From Welwitschia mirabilis (Eukaryota > Gnetophyta > Gnetopsida > Welwitschiales): DNA of 23,136 nucleotides. Positions 9,236 through 17,168 of the stretch are shown in pieces (within the stretch, counting starts at the first letter, position 1; each line of letters begins with the position of its first letter). The stretch spans positions 95,702,837-95,725,972 of the forward strand of contig JBOZIK010000001.1 in the NCBI GenBank assembly GCA_051453625.1. The letters run 5' to 3'. A model generated the notes under the pieces. The model did not search any database. It worked only from the letters and a program-made list of their open reading frames with translations, and was not told the origin of the DNA. Made by a program: the position numbers and the translations under genes.

Positions 9236-10231
9236 TGAAAAACGGATCAACCCTAAAGGGGGGTGAAAGAGAAAATCTACTTGTAACTCTGTAAATAAAA
9301 ATGATAATATTCCACAAGAAAATCACAGATTATTAATGGTGGAGAGTCACCATCCTTTAGCTCTTAGACACTGAGCCTCTACCTAGCTTAGATTAACCTC
9401 AACCAATGGTTTTTAGGTTCACCAATAACCTATACAATCACCAGTGGATTTTAGGGTTCATCTGCATCCATAAGAGAAGAATGGACTTAAGCAAAGTGCG
9501 CAGGTGCACAGATGTTATCCACAAGTATAATGCAATGTCACCTCTGAAAAGCTTAATTAGAAAAGGAACTTCACAAAGATTGTTGATTTAATAACAGTGT
9601 CCTTTTTCTGTTTTGGCAATGACTAGTAGTCCTTTAATCTTTAGAAAGATTTGTTTAAATAAAACGGAGGAGAAATAGCCATTCATAGATTTTTGTGTGA
9701 ATCTTTGATTCCTAGATCTGCTTTGAAAAGTGTAGAACTGCAATAACTATAATAGAAATGTGTTAGGTCAATCTCACTAAATGTTCAATCTCCCTCATAT
9801 ATTCGGTCGCCCTTACGATATTCATGGGTTGCCCTTATCTAGTTCGGTTTTCATTCATCGACAGGTCGCCCTTATGTCTAGTGTCAGCCACCCGCTTTTA
9901 GATTGACTTTTATGCATTAAGCTACATGCAGTTGCCCCTATTAATATTTTCGATCGCCCTCTTTGTAACTGGCTGAGTTTTTTGGGTTACATCCGATCAC
10001 CCCGAGTATAATGAGCGGTCGCCCGCATTTGATGTAGCTTTCATCCTGATATTAGTCCAGTCGCTCTGATGGAAAATGCGGTCNNNNNNNNNNNNNNNNN
10101 NNNNNNNNNNNNNNNNNNNNNNNNNNNNNNNNNNNNNNNNNNNNNNNNNNNNNNNNNNNNNNNNNNNNNNNNNNNNNNNNNNNNNNNNNNNNNNNNNNNN
10201 NNNNNNNNNNNNNNNNNNNNNNNNNNNNNNN
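9236..10231 (-). repeat. 3' LTR of the nested copia element (right end in gap)
   Basis: The visible part is 9236-10083. Positions 9851-10083 align gap-free with 14281-14513 at a constant offset of 4430, which projects the LTR end to about 10231, inside the N run, giving a length near 1.0 kb. In element sense, U3 contains the paired-motif array (down to 9805), then a TATA-like GAATATATGAGGG (about 9792-9804), then about 560 bp of R/U5 ending in TTTTTCA. The U5 region 9236-9780 shows no coding potential. Confidence 0.8.
9805..10091 (-). promoter_or_regulatory. Paired GGTCGCCC-type motif array in 3' LTR U3
   Basis: Plus-strand starts of the word GGTCGCCC (or one- to three-base variants, often G-to-A/C-to-T) fall at 9805, 9827, 9864, 9886, 9930, 9952, 9995, 10017, 10059 and 10080. 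Spacing alternates 22, 37, 22, 44, 22, 43, 22, 42, 21. The array continues into the gap. It lies immediately upstream, in element sense, of the TATA-like box, where transcription factor sites would be expected. Binding function is inferred. Confidence 0.8.
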
Positions 10232-10455
10232 NNNNNNNNNNNNNNNNNNNNNNNNNNNNNNNNNNNNNNNNNNNNNNNNNNNNNNNNNNNNNNNNNNNNN
10301 NNNNNNNNNNNNNNNNNNNNNNNNNNNNNNNNNNNNNNNNNNNNNNNNNNNNNNNNNNNNNNNNNNNNNNNNNNNNNNNNNNNNNNNNNNNNNNNNNNNN
10401 NNNNNNNNNNNNNNNNNNNNNNNNNNNNNNNNNNNNNNNNNNNNNNNNNNNNNNN
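10084..10455. other. Assembly gap (372 N)
   Basis: Unresolved bases cover the start (in element sense) of the copia 3' LTR and the sequence between it and the polypurine tract. Confidence 0.99.
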
Positions 10456-10487
10456 ACATAGGTCCATTTAACCATTCAAAAAATTGT

Positions 10488-10515
10488 TTCAAAATACAAA
10501 ATTCAAAATACAAAG
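10488..10515 (+). repeat. 14-bp tandem duplication
   Basis: TTCAAAATACAAAA (10488-10501) is followed directly by TTCAAAATACAAAG (10502-10515). It lies inside the copia element between polypurine tract and 3' LTR. Confidence 0.9.
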
Positions 10516-10540
10516 GATGGTACATGAGATATCTATGGAA

Positions 10541-10560
10541 GTCTCCCCCTTTTTTTCAAA
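10541..10560 (-). promoter_or_regulatory. Polypurine tract of copia element
   Basis: The minus strand reads AAAAAAAGGGGGAGA, a typical plus-strand-synthesis primer tract of plant copia elements. About 310 bp (partly gap) separate it from the projected LTR start, so it is either an upstream extra copy, as described for Sireviruses with multiple polypurine tracts, or the sequence between is an insertion. A copy adjacent to the LTR would lie in the gap. Confidence 0.65.
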
Positions 10561-10599
10561 ATCGAGGACAGGGAGAAAAGAGAAACACCGAAAATCAAT

Positions 10600-11601
10600 T
10601 AAGCAGATTTGGAAGACCCCTCAGAGGAGCGTGCAGCCTCGCTTGGAAATGTGTCTGCCAGGAGTGCCACTAGCAATGAGGGCTGCTTTGATGTGCCTAG
10701 CGTGAGAGCCCAATCGGTGCAGCAGTCGAAGAATCTTTGGTGTGTGAGTGGTTTTGATCGTAGGCCGAGATGACGGAACAAGCTTCTCAAAGAGATGCAT
10801 CCGAGAGAGAGTGGCGTGGTCTATAGGCCCTATGGGCTTGAGAGCCTCCTACCAAAAAAGATAAGGAATGCCAAAATGGTGGCAAATGTGAGTGATGAGA
10901 AAAGGGTATGGCAAGGCGCGCCGTTTGTGTGGCTAAAGTTGGTGGACCATATGACGAAGCATGATACCTGGAGCATCTATATCACATCTGTGTTCTAGAG
11001 AATACAAGATGAATGCTCGATAATTGAAGAGTTCATCACAGTGACCCGCGATAAGTAGAAAATTATATGACAAAATAAGATGAAGAAGGCAAAACCTGAG
11101 AAGAAGATGTGAGGCCTTAAGAGTCTTCTTCCATGTGACTGAGGCACCATAGACAAGTCGAGTGGCAGATTCTTTTTCTTCAAAAGATTCTGCTAGGGGC
11201 CAGTATTTATCGAGGTTGCCCCGAGGTAAACCAATGATGAAGGAAATTAAGTCTGCAGTAATTAGAACTTCTTAGCCAAAGACAGAAGTGATGAGAGTAG
11301 AATGGGCAGCATCAAATTTTGCGTTAGCGTAGAAAAGACGAGTAACAAGAGGATAACATGTGTCTGTTACATGCAAGAAGTAACCCCAGTTGACTACTTC
11401 CAGAAGAGTTTGGACCTCACGAAGGCTGCGAAACTAGACAGGCTCATGGGTCCTTTCCATAGCAATGGGACTCATCTCAAAATTCTTCTCATAGTTGTCA
11501 ATGGCTTCCATACTCATTTCTAAAAAGATATAGCTAGGTGGTTTGGAAGCATCTTCTTTCTTTCGCTTTTTGGAACGTTCTCCTGCTTGCTGGGAGGCCA
11601 T
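10600..11601 (-). pseudogene. Accessory ORF of copia element (plant transposon-protein-like)
   Basis: From ATG 11599-11601 the minus strand reads MASQQAGERSKKRKKEDA, a basic, nuclear-targeting-like start. It continues VVNWGYFLHV...CYPLVTRLFYANAKF, ITSVFG.EVLI, FIIGLPRGN, RLVYGASVTWKK, AGHCDELFNYRAFILYSLE, RRALPYPFLITHICHHFGIPY. A tryptophan block, then FYANA, then LP, then a late LP.P.LITH...G.P match the 'putative plant transposon protein' family (Transposase_32, PF20167, from memory). About 260 codons stay in one frame with stops at EPV*, VFG*, HQL* and LFW*, three or more of which fit C-to-T decay of Gln codons. After about 10790 the frame becomes uncertain. It lies in sense orientation between pol and the polypurine tract, where Sireviruses carry an env-like ORF, but no membrane segment was seen. 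Confidence 0.65.
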
Positions 11602-11747
11602 GGAGAGGAAATTTGAAAGATAAAAAAGCCAGGAAGGCAGAGGAGTGGGCCAAGAAAAGTGAAGGAAAGCGACAGGAAGAAGAAGACAAATGAAATGACA
11701 AATGGGCCCTAGCGGATTTAAAAACAGTCGTGCACCACCTCAAACAC
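11602..11747 (-). promoter_or_regulatory. Putative promoter and leader of the accessory ORF
   Basis: In minus-strand order after the motif array: a TATA-like TTTTTAAATCC (about 11716-11726), a GGGCCC (11705-11710; GGCCCA-type site II/TCP-like word), then a strongly pyrimidine-rich leader (CTTCTTCTTCCTGTCG and similar) up to the ATG. Array, TATA-like box and CT-rich leader are a plausible plant promoter layout. Activity is inferred, not shown. Confidence 0.45.
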
Positions 11748-12194
11748 GGTCAACCGATCAACACGAGCAGTCAACCCATCATTTTTTTTAAAAATAAACA
11801 ATAGGGTAGCGGTCGACCCAAGGGATAAACTCCGTCAACCCATATTCGCAATATCACACGATTCAACTAAGGTCGACCCATGTTAGCAATATCACACAGC
11901 TCAACTGAGGTCGGCCCAAGGGATAAACTCGATCGACTCATATTAACAATATCACATGATTCAATTGAGGTCAACCCTAAGAGGATAAAGATGAGACATG
12001 TGGAACCGAGGAACATTCGATCGATCTAACACATTGTGTTGGTCGATCCACTTTAGTTGGAAGTTTGACAGAAAGACTGAACAACAAGCAGTCGATCCAA
12101 TGTGAATGAGCGGTCGACCCTGTGTTATGACAGTTTGAGACACAATAAACGGGGTGTGAAGAGGTCTACCCATGATGCATATGAGGTCGACTAG
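11748..12194 (-). repeat. Internal paired GGTCGACC array upstream of accessory ORF
   Basis: Fourteen copies of the palindromic word GGTCGACC or close variants start (plus strand) at 11748, 11769, 11811, 11833, 11871, 11909, 11931, 11969, 12019, 12041, 12090, 12112, 12163 and 12185. Six of seven pair spacings are exactly 22 bp, one is 21. Between pairs the distance is 38-51. Part of it (11811-11978) is also a conventional tandem repeat with units carrying AAGGGATAAACTC and CAATATCACA. Two copies (11871, 11969) lack a 22-bp partner. It lies between the end of pol (12222) and the accessory ORF. Confidence 0.85.
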
Positions 12195-12221
12195 GGTATA
12201 TATTGATATAAAAGTAAAAGT

Positions 12222-12970
12222 TTAAACCCGACAGCTGAAGTGTTCAGCTAAGGCTAGGGCTTTCAGATCCTTCTCAAAGAAGATGCCCAAAAAATAACGT
12301 AATGTAACAAAACGCTCAAATGATAATGGTTTTGTAAAAATATCAGCCAATTGATCTTGCGTAGAGACATATTCAAGATTTATTACCTTTTTCTCGACTA
12401 GGTCTCGAATAAAATAATACCTGAGATTGATGTGCTTCATACAAGTGTGTTAAATGGGATTGTGAGCTATTTAGACTGCACTGGAGTTGTCACATAGAAT
12501 AAGGACTTCAGATATTCCTACTCCATAGTCTTTTAGTGTTCCTTTCATCCATAATGTCTAAGTGCAACAGGCCCCAGCAGCTATATATTCAGCTTCTACC
12601 GTTGATAGCGAGATGAAGCACTGCTTCTTGCTATACCATGCTATGAGATAGTTACCAAAGAAGAAGCACCCCTAGCTAGTGCTCTTGCGATCATCCTTGC
12701 ACCCAGCCCAATCCGCATCACTATGTCCTGTTAAATTTAATGAAGTATTACCTGGATACCTTATACCGAAATCAATTGTACCTTTGATATATCAAAGTAT
12801 CCGTTTGGTAGTTATGAGATGTGATTCCTTTGGTTTCCTGTGATATCTGGCACACAATCCAATACTAAATGCTATGTCAAGACGACTAGCCGTTAGGTAT
12901 AATAGACTTCCAATGATACTACGATATAGTTTTTGATCTACATCTTTCCCTTCTGCATCAAAGTTTTATG
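12222..12970 (-). pseudogene. Copia RNase H domain and pol C-terminus
   Basis: The minus strand carries DAEGKDVDQKLYRSIIGSL, LTASRLDIAFSIGLCARY, GHSDADWAGCKDDRKSTS, GCFFFGNYLIAWYSKKQ, LSTVEAEYIAAGACC, LCDNSSAV, MKHINLRYYFIRDLVEKK and STQDQLADIFTKPL, ending in LGIFFEKDLKALALAEHF. These are in the standard order from the RT thumb through RNase H. Key acidic residues (DAD, the Glu of VEAE, and the Asp of LCDN) are present. Stops occur after KSTS, after ACCT, within SSAV*IAHNPI* and elsewhere, several fitting Gln codon decay. The last open stretch is 12222-12440. Confidence 0.9.
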
Positions 12971-13680
12971 TTGGTGGCCATAGGACAGTCCACAGATTTT
13001 GCATTCTCTAGTCTAAATTTTTTAATGAGATCTGATGAATATCTCTTTTGATTTATAAAAATACCATTTTCCAGTTGGATTTGAAGACCTAAGAACATAT
13101 TTACTTGTCCAACCATACTCATTTCAAACTCAAAGCTCATCAATTTTGCAAAGTCATTTGATAATGTATCATTTGTTGACCCAAAGATAATGTTATCCAC
13201 ATAAATTTGTACCAAAATTAATTCATTGTTCATTGATTTTCTAAACAAAGCTCTGTCAATAGATCCTCCAGTAAATCTATGTTGAAGTAAAAAGGAGGAA
13301 AGTTTATCATACCAAGCTCTCGAAGCTTGTTTTAGGACGTATAAAGCTTTGTTCAATTTGTAGACATGGTCTGGGTTATGAGGGTCAGCAAAACCTTGCG
13401 GCATCTGAAATACTCTAATTTTCTTATAACAGGCAAAAGCTAGAAACATTCTAATAGACTCAAGCCTAGCTACAGGAGTGAAAGTGTCACCACAATCTAC
13501 CCCTTCTATTTGAAAATACCTTTGAGTGACGAGCCTAGCTTTATTGTTGGTAATTATATCTTCTTCATTCACTTTACTCTTGTAAATCCATTTAGTGCCT
13601 ATGATAATTTTTCCAACAGGCTTTGGTACAAGAGTCTAAACCTAATTTCAAGAGAATTGTTCTAATTCTTCTTACATTGC
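12958..13680 (-). pseudogene. Copia reverse transcriptase (RVT_2), internal deletion
   Basis: The domain begins upstream of 13572 as IIIGTKWIYKSKVNEED, then NKARLVTQRY, DTFTPVARLESIRMFLAFA, KKIRVFQM, PQGFADPHN, VYKLNKALYVLKQASRAWYDKL, LVQIYVDNIIFGST, MSMVGQVNMFLGLQI, GIFINQKRY. A block of about 20 residues normally present between the QMD..SAFLNG motif and QPPGF is missing, so the first catalytic Asp is gone. The YVDD box reads YVDN. 12958-13572 is otherwise an unusually long clean frame (204 codons) for this window. Upstream (13573-13680) four stops interrupt the usual EEL..F...VWTLVPKP segment. The enzyme is certainly inactive. Confidence 0.9.
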
Positions 13681-14175
13681 AATCATCCAATATGAGTCTA
13701 ATTCTGCTTCCTCAAAGATTTTTGGTTCAACCAGTGACAAGAATGAAACATGAGCATTGAAGTTCTTAAGAGAGTTTCTTGTGACTATACCTTTTTCAAT
13801 GTTCCCTATAACTGAATCTAATGGATGATTCTTGAGTTCTTTGATTTCAAGTGTTGGCTTGGATCTTGAGTAGACTTTGTTGTAGAAGAAGGTAGAAAAG
13901 ACTAGTTCATCATCATTTTCAGAGGACTTTGTTGTATCTAGCACATCATGAATCTTAACATTGATTGATTCTTCCATGTGAAGAGTGCATTTATTGAACA
14001 CCCTGTAAGCTCTACTTGTGGAAGAGTATCCTGGGAAGATTATCTGATTTGGAGCCAAATTTGGCTGGATCCTCTCTGTCTCTCAAGATAAAGCATTTAC
14101 TCCCAAAAGTCTTAAAGTAGGAAATGTTGGGTTTCTTTTCTTCCAAATTTCGTATGGGGTTTTGGCAGTTCTAGG
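13672..14175 (-). pseudogene. Copia integrase C-terminal region
   Basis: From the gap edge the minus strand reads RTAKTPYEIWKKRNP, then (next frame) TFGSKCFILRDREDPAKFGSKSD, then GYSSTSRAYRVFNKCTL, EESINVKIHD, and finally HPLDSVIGNIEKGIVTRNSL, LVEPKIFEEAELDSYWMIAM, the conserved integrase-to-RT linker of copia pol. 13672-14058 is a clean frame. The integrase zinc finger and DDE core would be upstream, in or beyond the 100-N gap. Confidence 0.88.
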
Positions 14176-14275
14176 NNNNNNNNNNNNNNNNNNNNNNNNN
14201 NNNNNNNNNNNNNNNNNNNNNNNNNNNNNNNNNNNNNNNNNNNNNNNNNNNNNNNNNNNNNNNNNNNNNNNNNNN
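14176..14275. other. Assembly gap (100 N, probably unknown size)
   Basis: Exactly 100 N, the usual convention for unknown length. Left edge is copia integrase, right edge is LTR U3. Gag, protease, integrase core, primer-binding site and most of the 5' LTR must fit here if the element is complete. Confidence 0.95.
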
Positions 14276-14661
14276 AGTTTTCATTTACCGACGGGTCGCC
14301 CTTATGTTTAGTGTTGGTCGCCTGCTTTTAGATTGACTTTCATGCTTTAAGCTACATGCAGTCGCCCCTATTAATATTTTCGGTCATCCTCTTTGTAACC
14401 GGCTGAGTTTTCTGGGTTACATCTAGTCGCCCCAAGTATAATAAGCGGTCGCCCGCATTTGATGCAGCTTTCATCCCATTATCAGTCTGGTCACCCTGAT
14501 GGAAAATTCAGTCGCCTGTACTTAATGTAGTTTTCATCCTGTTAACAGTCTGGTCACCTTGGTGTAACATGCGATTGCCCGTTCTAGAAAATCTCTGTAA
14601 AGCATGTAATCTACACACACTCCAAAACTCATTATTAATCAATGACAACCATCTTCCAACA
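14276..14661 (-). repeat. 5' LTR of the nested copia element (U3 part only)
   Basis: Only the first 386 bp in element sense (TGTTGGAAG at 14653-14661) are present. 14281-14513 matches 9851-10083 without gaps at about 85% by eye; 31 of 34 differences are transitions. The LTR end is fixed by the resumed LINE frame at 14662. Confidence 0.85.
14294..14582 (-). promoter_or_regulatory. Paired GGTCGCCC-type motif array in 5' LTR U3
   Basis: Starts on the plus strand are 14294, 14316, 14360, 14382, 14425, 14447, 14489, 14510, 14552 and 14573. Spacings are 22, 44, 22, 43, 22, 42, 21, 42, 21, so the composite period is 63-66 bp with two sites each. Eight of these sites are the same as eight in the 3' LTR; the two nearest the LTR end (14552, 14573) add to the set. 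Confidence 0.82.
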
Positions 14662-16045
14662 CCCTCTCTCCTAGCATCTGTGTTCTTGTGATGGATTCCT
14701 TAGCTAGACTCTTCTTCAGAACGAGATATCAGCTACCAAATTAGCTCCTTCTCATCCCATTCTCCAATTCGCAGATAATACTCTTTTATGTTTGGACTCT
14801 AGCCTTCCTGTGGTTAGGCAAGCTCGTAGCCTCTTGAATGAATTTCACAATTTCTCAGGTCTTACAATAAATTAGCATAAATCTAAGCTCTTCCTTATCA
14901 ACACTTCTAAGAAAAGGAAGGCATATATCTTGAAGATCTTTAACGTTAATAAGCAGACTTCCCTAATGCTTATCTTGGTCTTCCTTTTTGATTCCGATCA
15001 GATTGCTGATAATATTTGGCCTCCTTTAGTAAGAAAAATTGTAGCTCGATTGACTAGATGGGACAACAAATTCTTATTACGTGCAGGGAAAATCCTCCTA
15101 GCCAATTCTTGTTTAGTAAGCATGACCATTTGTCCTGCCAGTTGCTTTCCTATATCCAATAAGTATGTCAGCTTGATAGATAATGTTATCAGAGATTTCA
15201 TTTGGTTGGGTGGCAAGTCACACAAGAGATTACATCCTATAAACTTTAATAAAATAGCTATGCCAAAAAAAGCAGGTGGCCTTGGCATTAGAAAAACTAT
15301 GAACATAAGCAAATGCATCCTCGCAAAGCCCTACTATAGGTTCTTGTCAGACAATAGCATTCTTTGAGTAAAATTTTTTAAACAGGAATATGGAAATAAA
15401 GAAAGGCACTCTACCTTTTGGAGACACATGATTCGCTCCACCAGACAGGTTTGGCCCCAAGTTCTTGAAAATCAAACTCTTCCTATTCAAAATGGCAAAA
15501 TAAGTATCTCAAAAATCTATCATAATTTGTTTGATTATGACTATAGATGGAATAAATTATGGTAATTGGATATTCCTGAGAAAATTAAGATATTTTGGTG
15601 GAATATGTTAAAGGGTTGCATTCCCACAGCAGATAAGCTCATCCAAAGGAACTTAAGAGTTGATCAAGATTGTCCTATATGCAATGAAGAAAATGAATCT
15701 CAACATCATCTTTTCATTCAATGTTCTATTGCAAAAGATCTTTGAAGAAGCTTGAATATATCCCCCCTCTTCACACTAGGTTGGAAACTTTCAATTCTTT
15801 CAGGGAAAAATAACTTCATGAGCCCTGGTGCATAGCTTTTATGGAAACATAGATGCAATATCATTTTTCAGTAGGAAAACAAATCTCTTCCAAAGTTGAA
15901 ATTCAAAATTATTAAGCAAATTGGAGAGTTGGATCGAATCCTTGTCTATAAAAAACGTGAGAGCCCAAACCCTGTAAAAGAACCGAGTTTGATTTTTAGG
16001 GCAACCCGCAGCAGAGAACGTCTGAACCACGCCAAAGTAGCCATT
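14662..16045 (+). pseudogene. LINE ORF2, 3' part: C-terminal RT and zf-RVT tail
   Basis: The frame resumes exactly at the copia junction as LSPSICVLVMDSLARLFF. After a shift it gives HPILQFADNTLLCL, where the FADD box reads FADN, then RSLLNEFHNFSGLTIN, PPLVRKIVARLTRWDNKFL, AGKILLANSCLVSM, DNVIRDFIWLGG, PINFNKIAMPKKAGGLGIR and ILAKPYYRFL (longest clean run 14930-15367). The zinc-type tail follows: IWWNMLKGCIPTADKL-like, CPICNEENESQHHLFIQC (about 15672-15725), a degenerate WKHRCNIIFQ, and KIIKQIGELDRIL. Recognisable similarity ends around 15950-16045. Confidence 0.88.
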
Positions 16046-16241
16046 GGAACCTCAACGCACTAGAAGACATGAGGAGAGCTTTAAAAACAAAGCCAGCCAA
16101 GCATGACGCATTGCTGAATCATGAATAAACCTGAGAGGCCTTCTAAGCTGTAGGATGGAACTCTTATGTTCTTAGCCTCAAAGGACATGATGTGATCTCT
16201 CAAAACAATTCTTCAGAAACTGGAAGGGCAGATCCACTCAC

Positions 16242-17001
16242 ATGGGTAACACTACTATTTACATTGATATACCTTCCATTAGTGATGTCATCTGCATAGG
16301 TCCTCAAGGTACTAAGCTAAAGAGGAGTGTCCCCAAATCCTCAATAGTTCCTCATTTTGAAAAGTTGATAGGGAAAACTTTGCGGAAGAGAGGAGGGAGC
16401 TATCGAAAGAAAGATCTTCCAAGGCCATTTGATGCTTGGGCTACTCTGATTATGAAGTATTTCACCTTGGAAGGTCACTTTGAAAAGCTCAATGAGCTTC
16501 ACTTCCATTTCCTTGCTGCTATGATGGGAGAGTTTCAAATAGATCTTCCTTTTTCTCTCTGTGATTCTCTTCATTACTCTCTTCAAAGTTGCAACGTAAG
16601 ACATGAAGGGTTGATTTAACTTTTACACCAAAGAAAAAGGCAGATTGATGGAAGCATTCTAGCATGGCAAGACATCCCAAAGGGACCTATCCAAAAGCCG
16701 CTGCTATAAGAACCGCCAAAGTATACTGAGAGTGGTGAAGAGCGCAGCCTACCGCGCTTGCTAGGGGCACTGATGACGCACCAAAAACAAAGCACACAAA
16801 ACAATAGCAGCAAGAAGAAGAAGCAGTGGAAGAGAAGCAGCAGCAAGAAGAAGAAAACATTGAAGAAGAGTCAACAGAGCCCATGGTTGTTAGTCCCCTT
16901 GCTCAAATCCCCCCTCCTAAGTATGCTCTTAATGAATACCCTTTTATTGTAAACCCCTTGGGGTATGCTAGTCTTAAGCCTATTTCCGATTGGAATTAGT
17001 A
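16242..17001 (+). pseudogene. ORF downstream of LINE ORF2 (plant mobile-element protein-like)
   Basis: An open frame from ATG 16242 to 16619 reads MGNTTIYIDIPSISDV, SIVPHFEKLIGKTLRKR, RPFDAWATLIMKYFTLEGHF, LHFHFLAAMMGEFQIDLPF, then VRHEGLI. The LHFHFL...IDLPF...HEGLI spacing recalls the second half of the family seen in the copia accessory ORF, though more weakly. A low-complexity Glu/Gln stretch (16804-16885, QQEEEAVEEKQQQEEE in one frame) and a short PPPKYALNEYPFIVNPLGY tail ending at TAG 16998-17000 follow. It lies between the end of ORF2 and the LINE 3' tail. Either this LINE carries a third ORF or the segment was captured or inserted. Not identified with certainty. Confidence 0.4.
16796..16876 (+). 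repeat. GAA/CAG trinucleotide-rich low-complexity tract
   Basis: AGCAGCAAGAAGAAGAAGC repeats with minor interruption. In one frame it is an acidic Glu/Gln tail of the preceding ORF. Long open frames on either strand here result from composition. Confidence 0.8.
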
Positions 17002-17152
17002 ACCCGGTTTGACAAAATTAGATGTTGATGTTTGTGGCTTTGGTGATCGGAGAGATTTCTACCATGTTTGGAAAAATAGCTTTTAAGCTATGTTGTATCT
17101 TTTCTTATCGTTTATGTTAATATAATATATACATTTACTGTTTCTCAAAAAA
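17002..17152 (+). other. LINE 3' UTR and A-run
   Basis: T-rich sequence (GTTGTATCTTTTCTTATCG, then TAATATAATATATAC) ends in a 7-A run at 17146-17152, the form of plant L1 3' ends. The probable target duplication follows at once. Confidence 0.6.
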
Positions 17153-17168
17153 ATTCAAATTTACACTA
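17153..17168 (+). repeat. Right target-site duplication of the LINE (probable)
   Basis: Imperfect partner of 5829-5844 (see that entry); begins directly after the A-run. Confidence 0.5.

Larger units (their letters stand above)
9236..14661 (-). mobile_element. Ty1/copia element (Sirevirus-like) nested in LINE ORF2
   Basis: The element begins TGAAAAACGG and ends CTTCCAACA on the plus strand, that is TGTTGGAAG...CCGTTTTTCA in its own sense. A 5-bp target duplication flanks it. Minus-strand order: 5' LTR (U3 visible 14661-14276), gap, integrase C-terminus, RT, RNase H, motif array, accessory ORF, polypurine tract, gap, 3' LTR (10083-9236). Gag, protease, the integrase core and the primer-binding site are absent or hidden in the 100-N gap. 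RT/RNase H wording (GCFFFGN.L..WYSKKQ, LSTVEAEYIAAGACCT, STQDQLADIFTKP), an LTR near 1 kb and an extra ORF between pol and the 3' LTR suggest the Sirevirus/Maximus branch. By eye the two LTRs differ at about 34 of 233 ungapped positions, so the insertion is old. Confidence 0.85.
5845..17152 (+). mobile_element. Near full-length L1-type LINE, interrupted by a copia element
   Basis: The order is 5' leader, ORF1 (DUF4283-like, CCHC knuckle), ORF2 (APE-type endonuclease, RT, zf-RVT tail), a third ORF-like region, then an AT-rich 3' tail ending in an A-run (17146-17152). Removing the copia insertion (9236-14661 plus one target copy) leaves about 5.9 kb, close to a complete plant L1. An imperfect duplication of about 16 bp flanks it. 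It sits inside a decayed accessory ORF (5465/17155). All frames carry stops or shifts. Confidence 0.8.

Noticed and set aside
9805-10091. CRISPR-like regular spacing
   Set aside because: Words are only about 8-11 bp, spacers are themselves similar between units, and the location is a plant LTR.
9997-10525. Open frames across the 372-N gap
   Set aside because: Composed almost wholly of N; the real flanks are LTR and non-coding element sequence.
11961-12173. Minus-strand frame within the motif array
   Set aside because: Periodic repeat sequence explains the open frame; residues show no family resemblance.
14998-15318. 106-codon minus-strand frame
   Set aside because: Antisense shadow of the well-supported LINE RT/thumb region on the plus strand.
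16616-16884. Cys/Ser-rich minus-strand frames
   Set aside because: Antisense to the GAA/CAG low-complexity tract; composition artefact.
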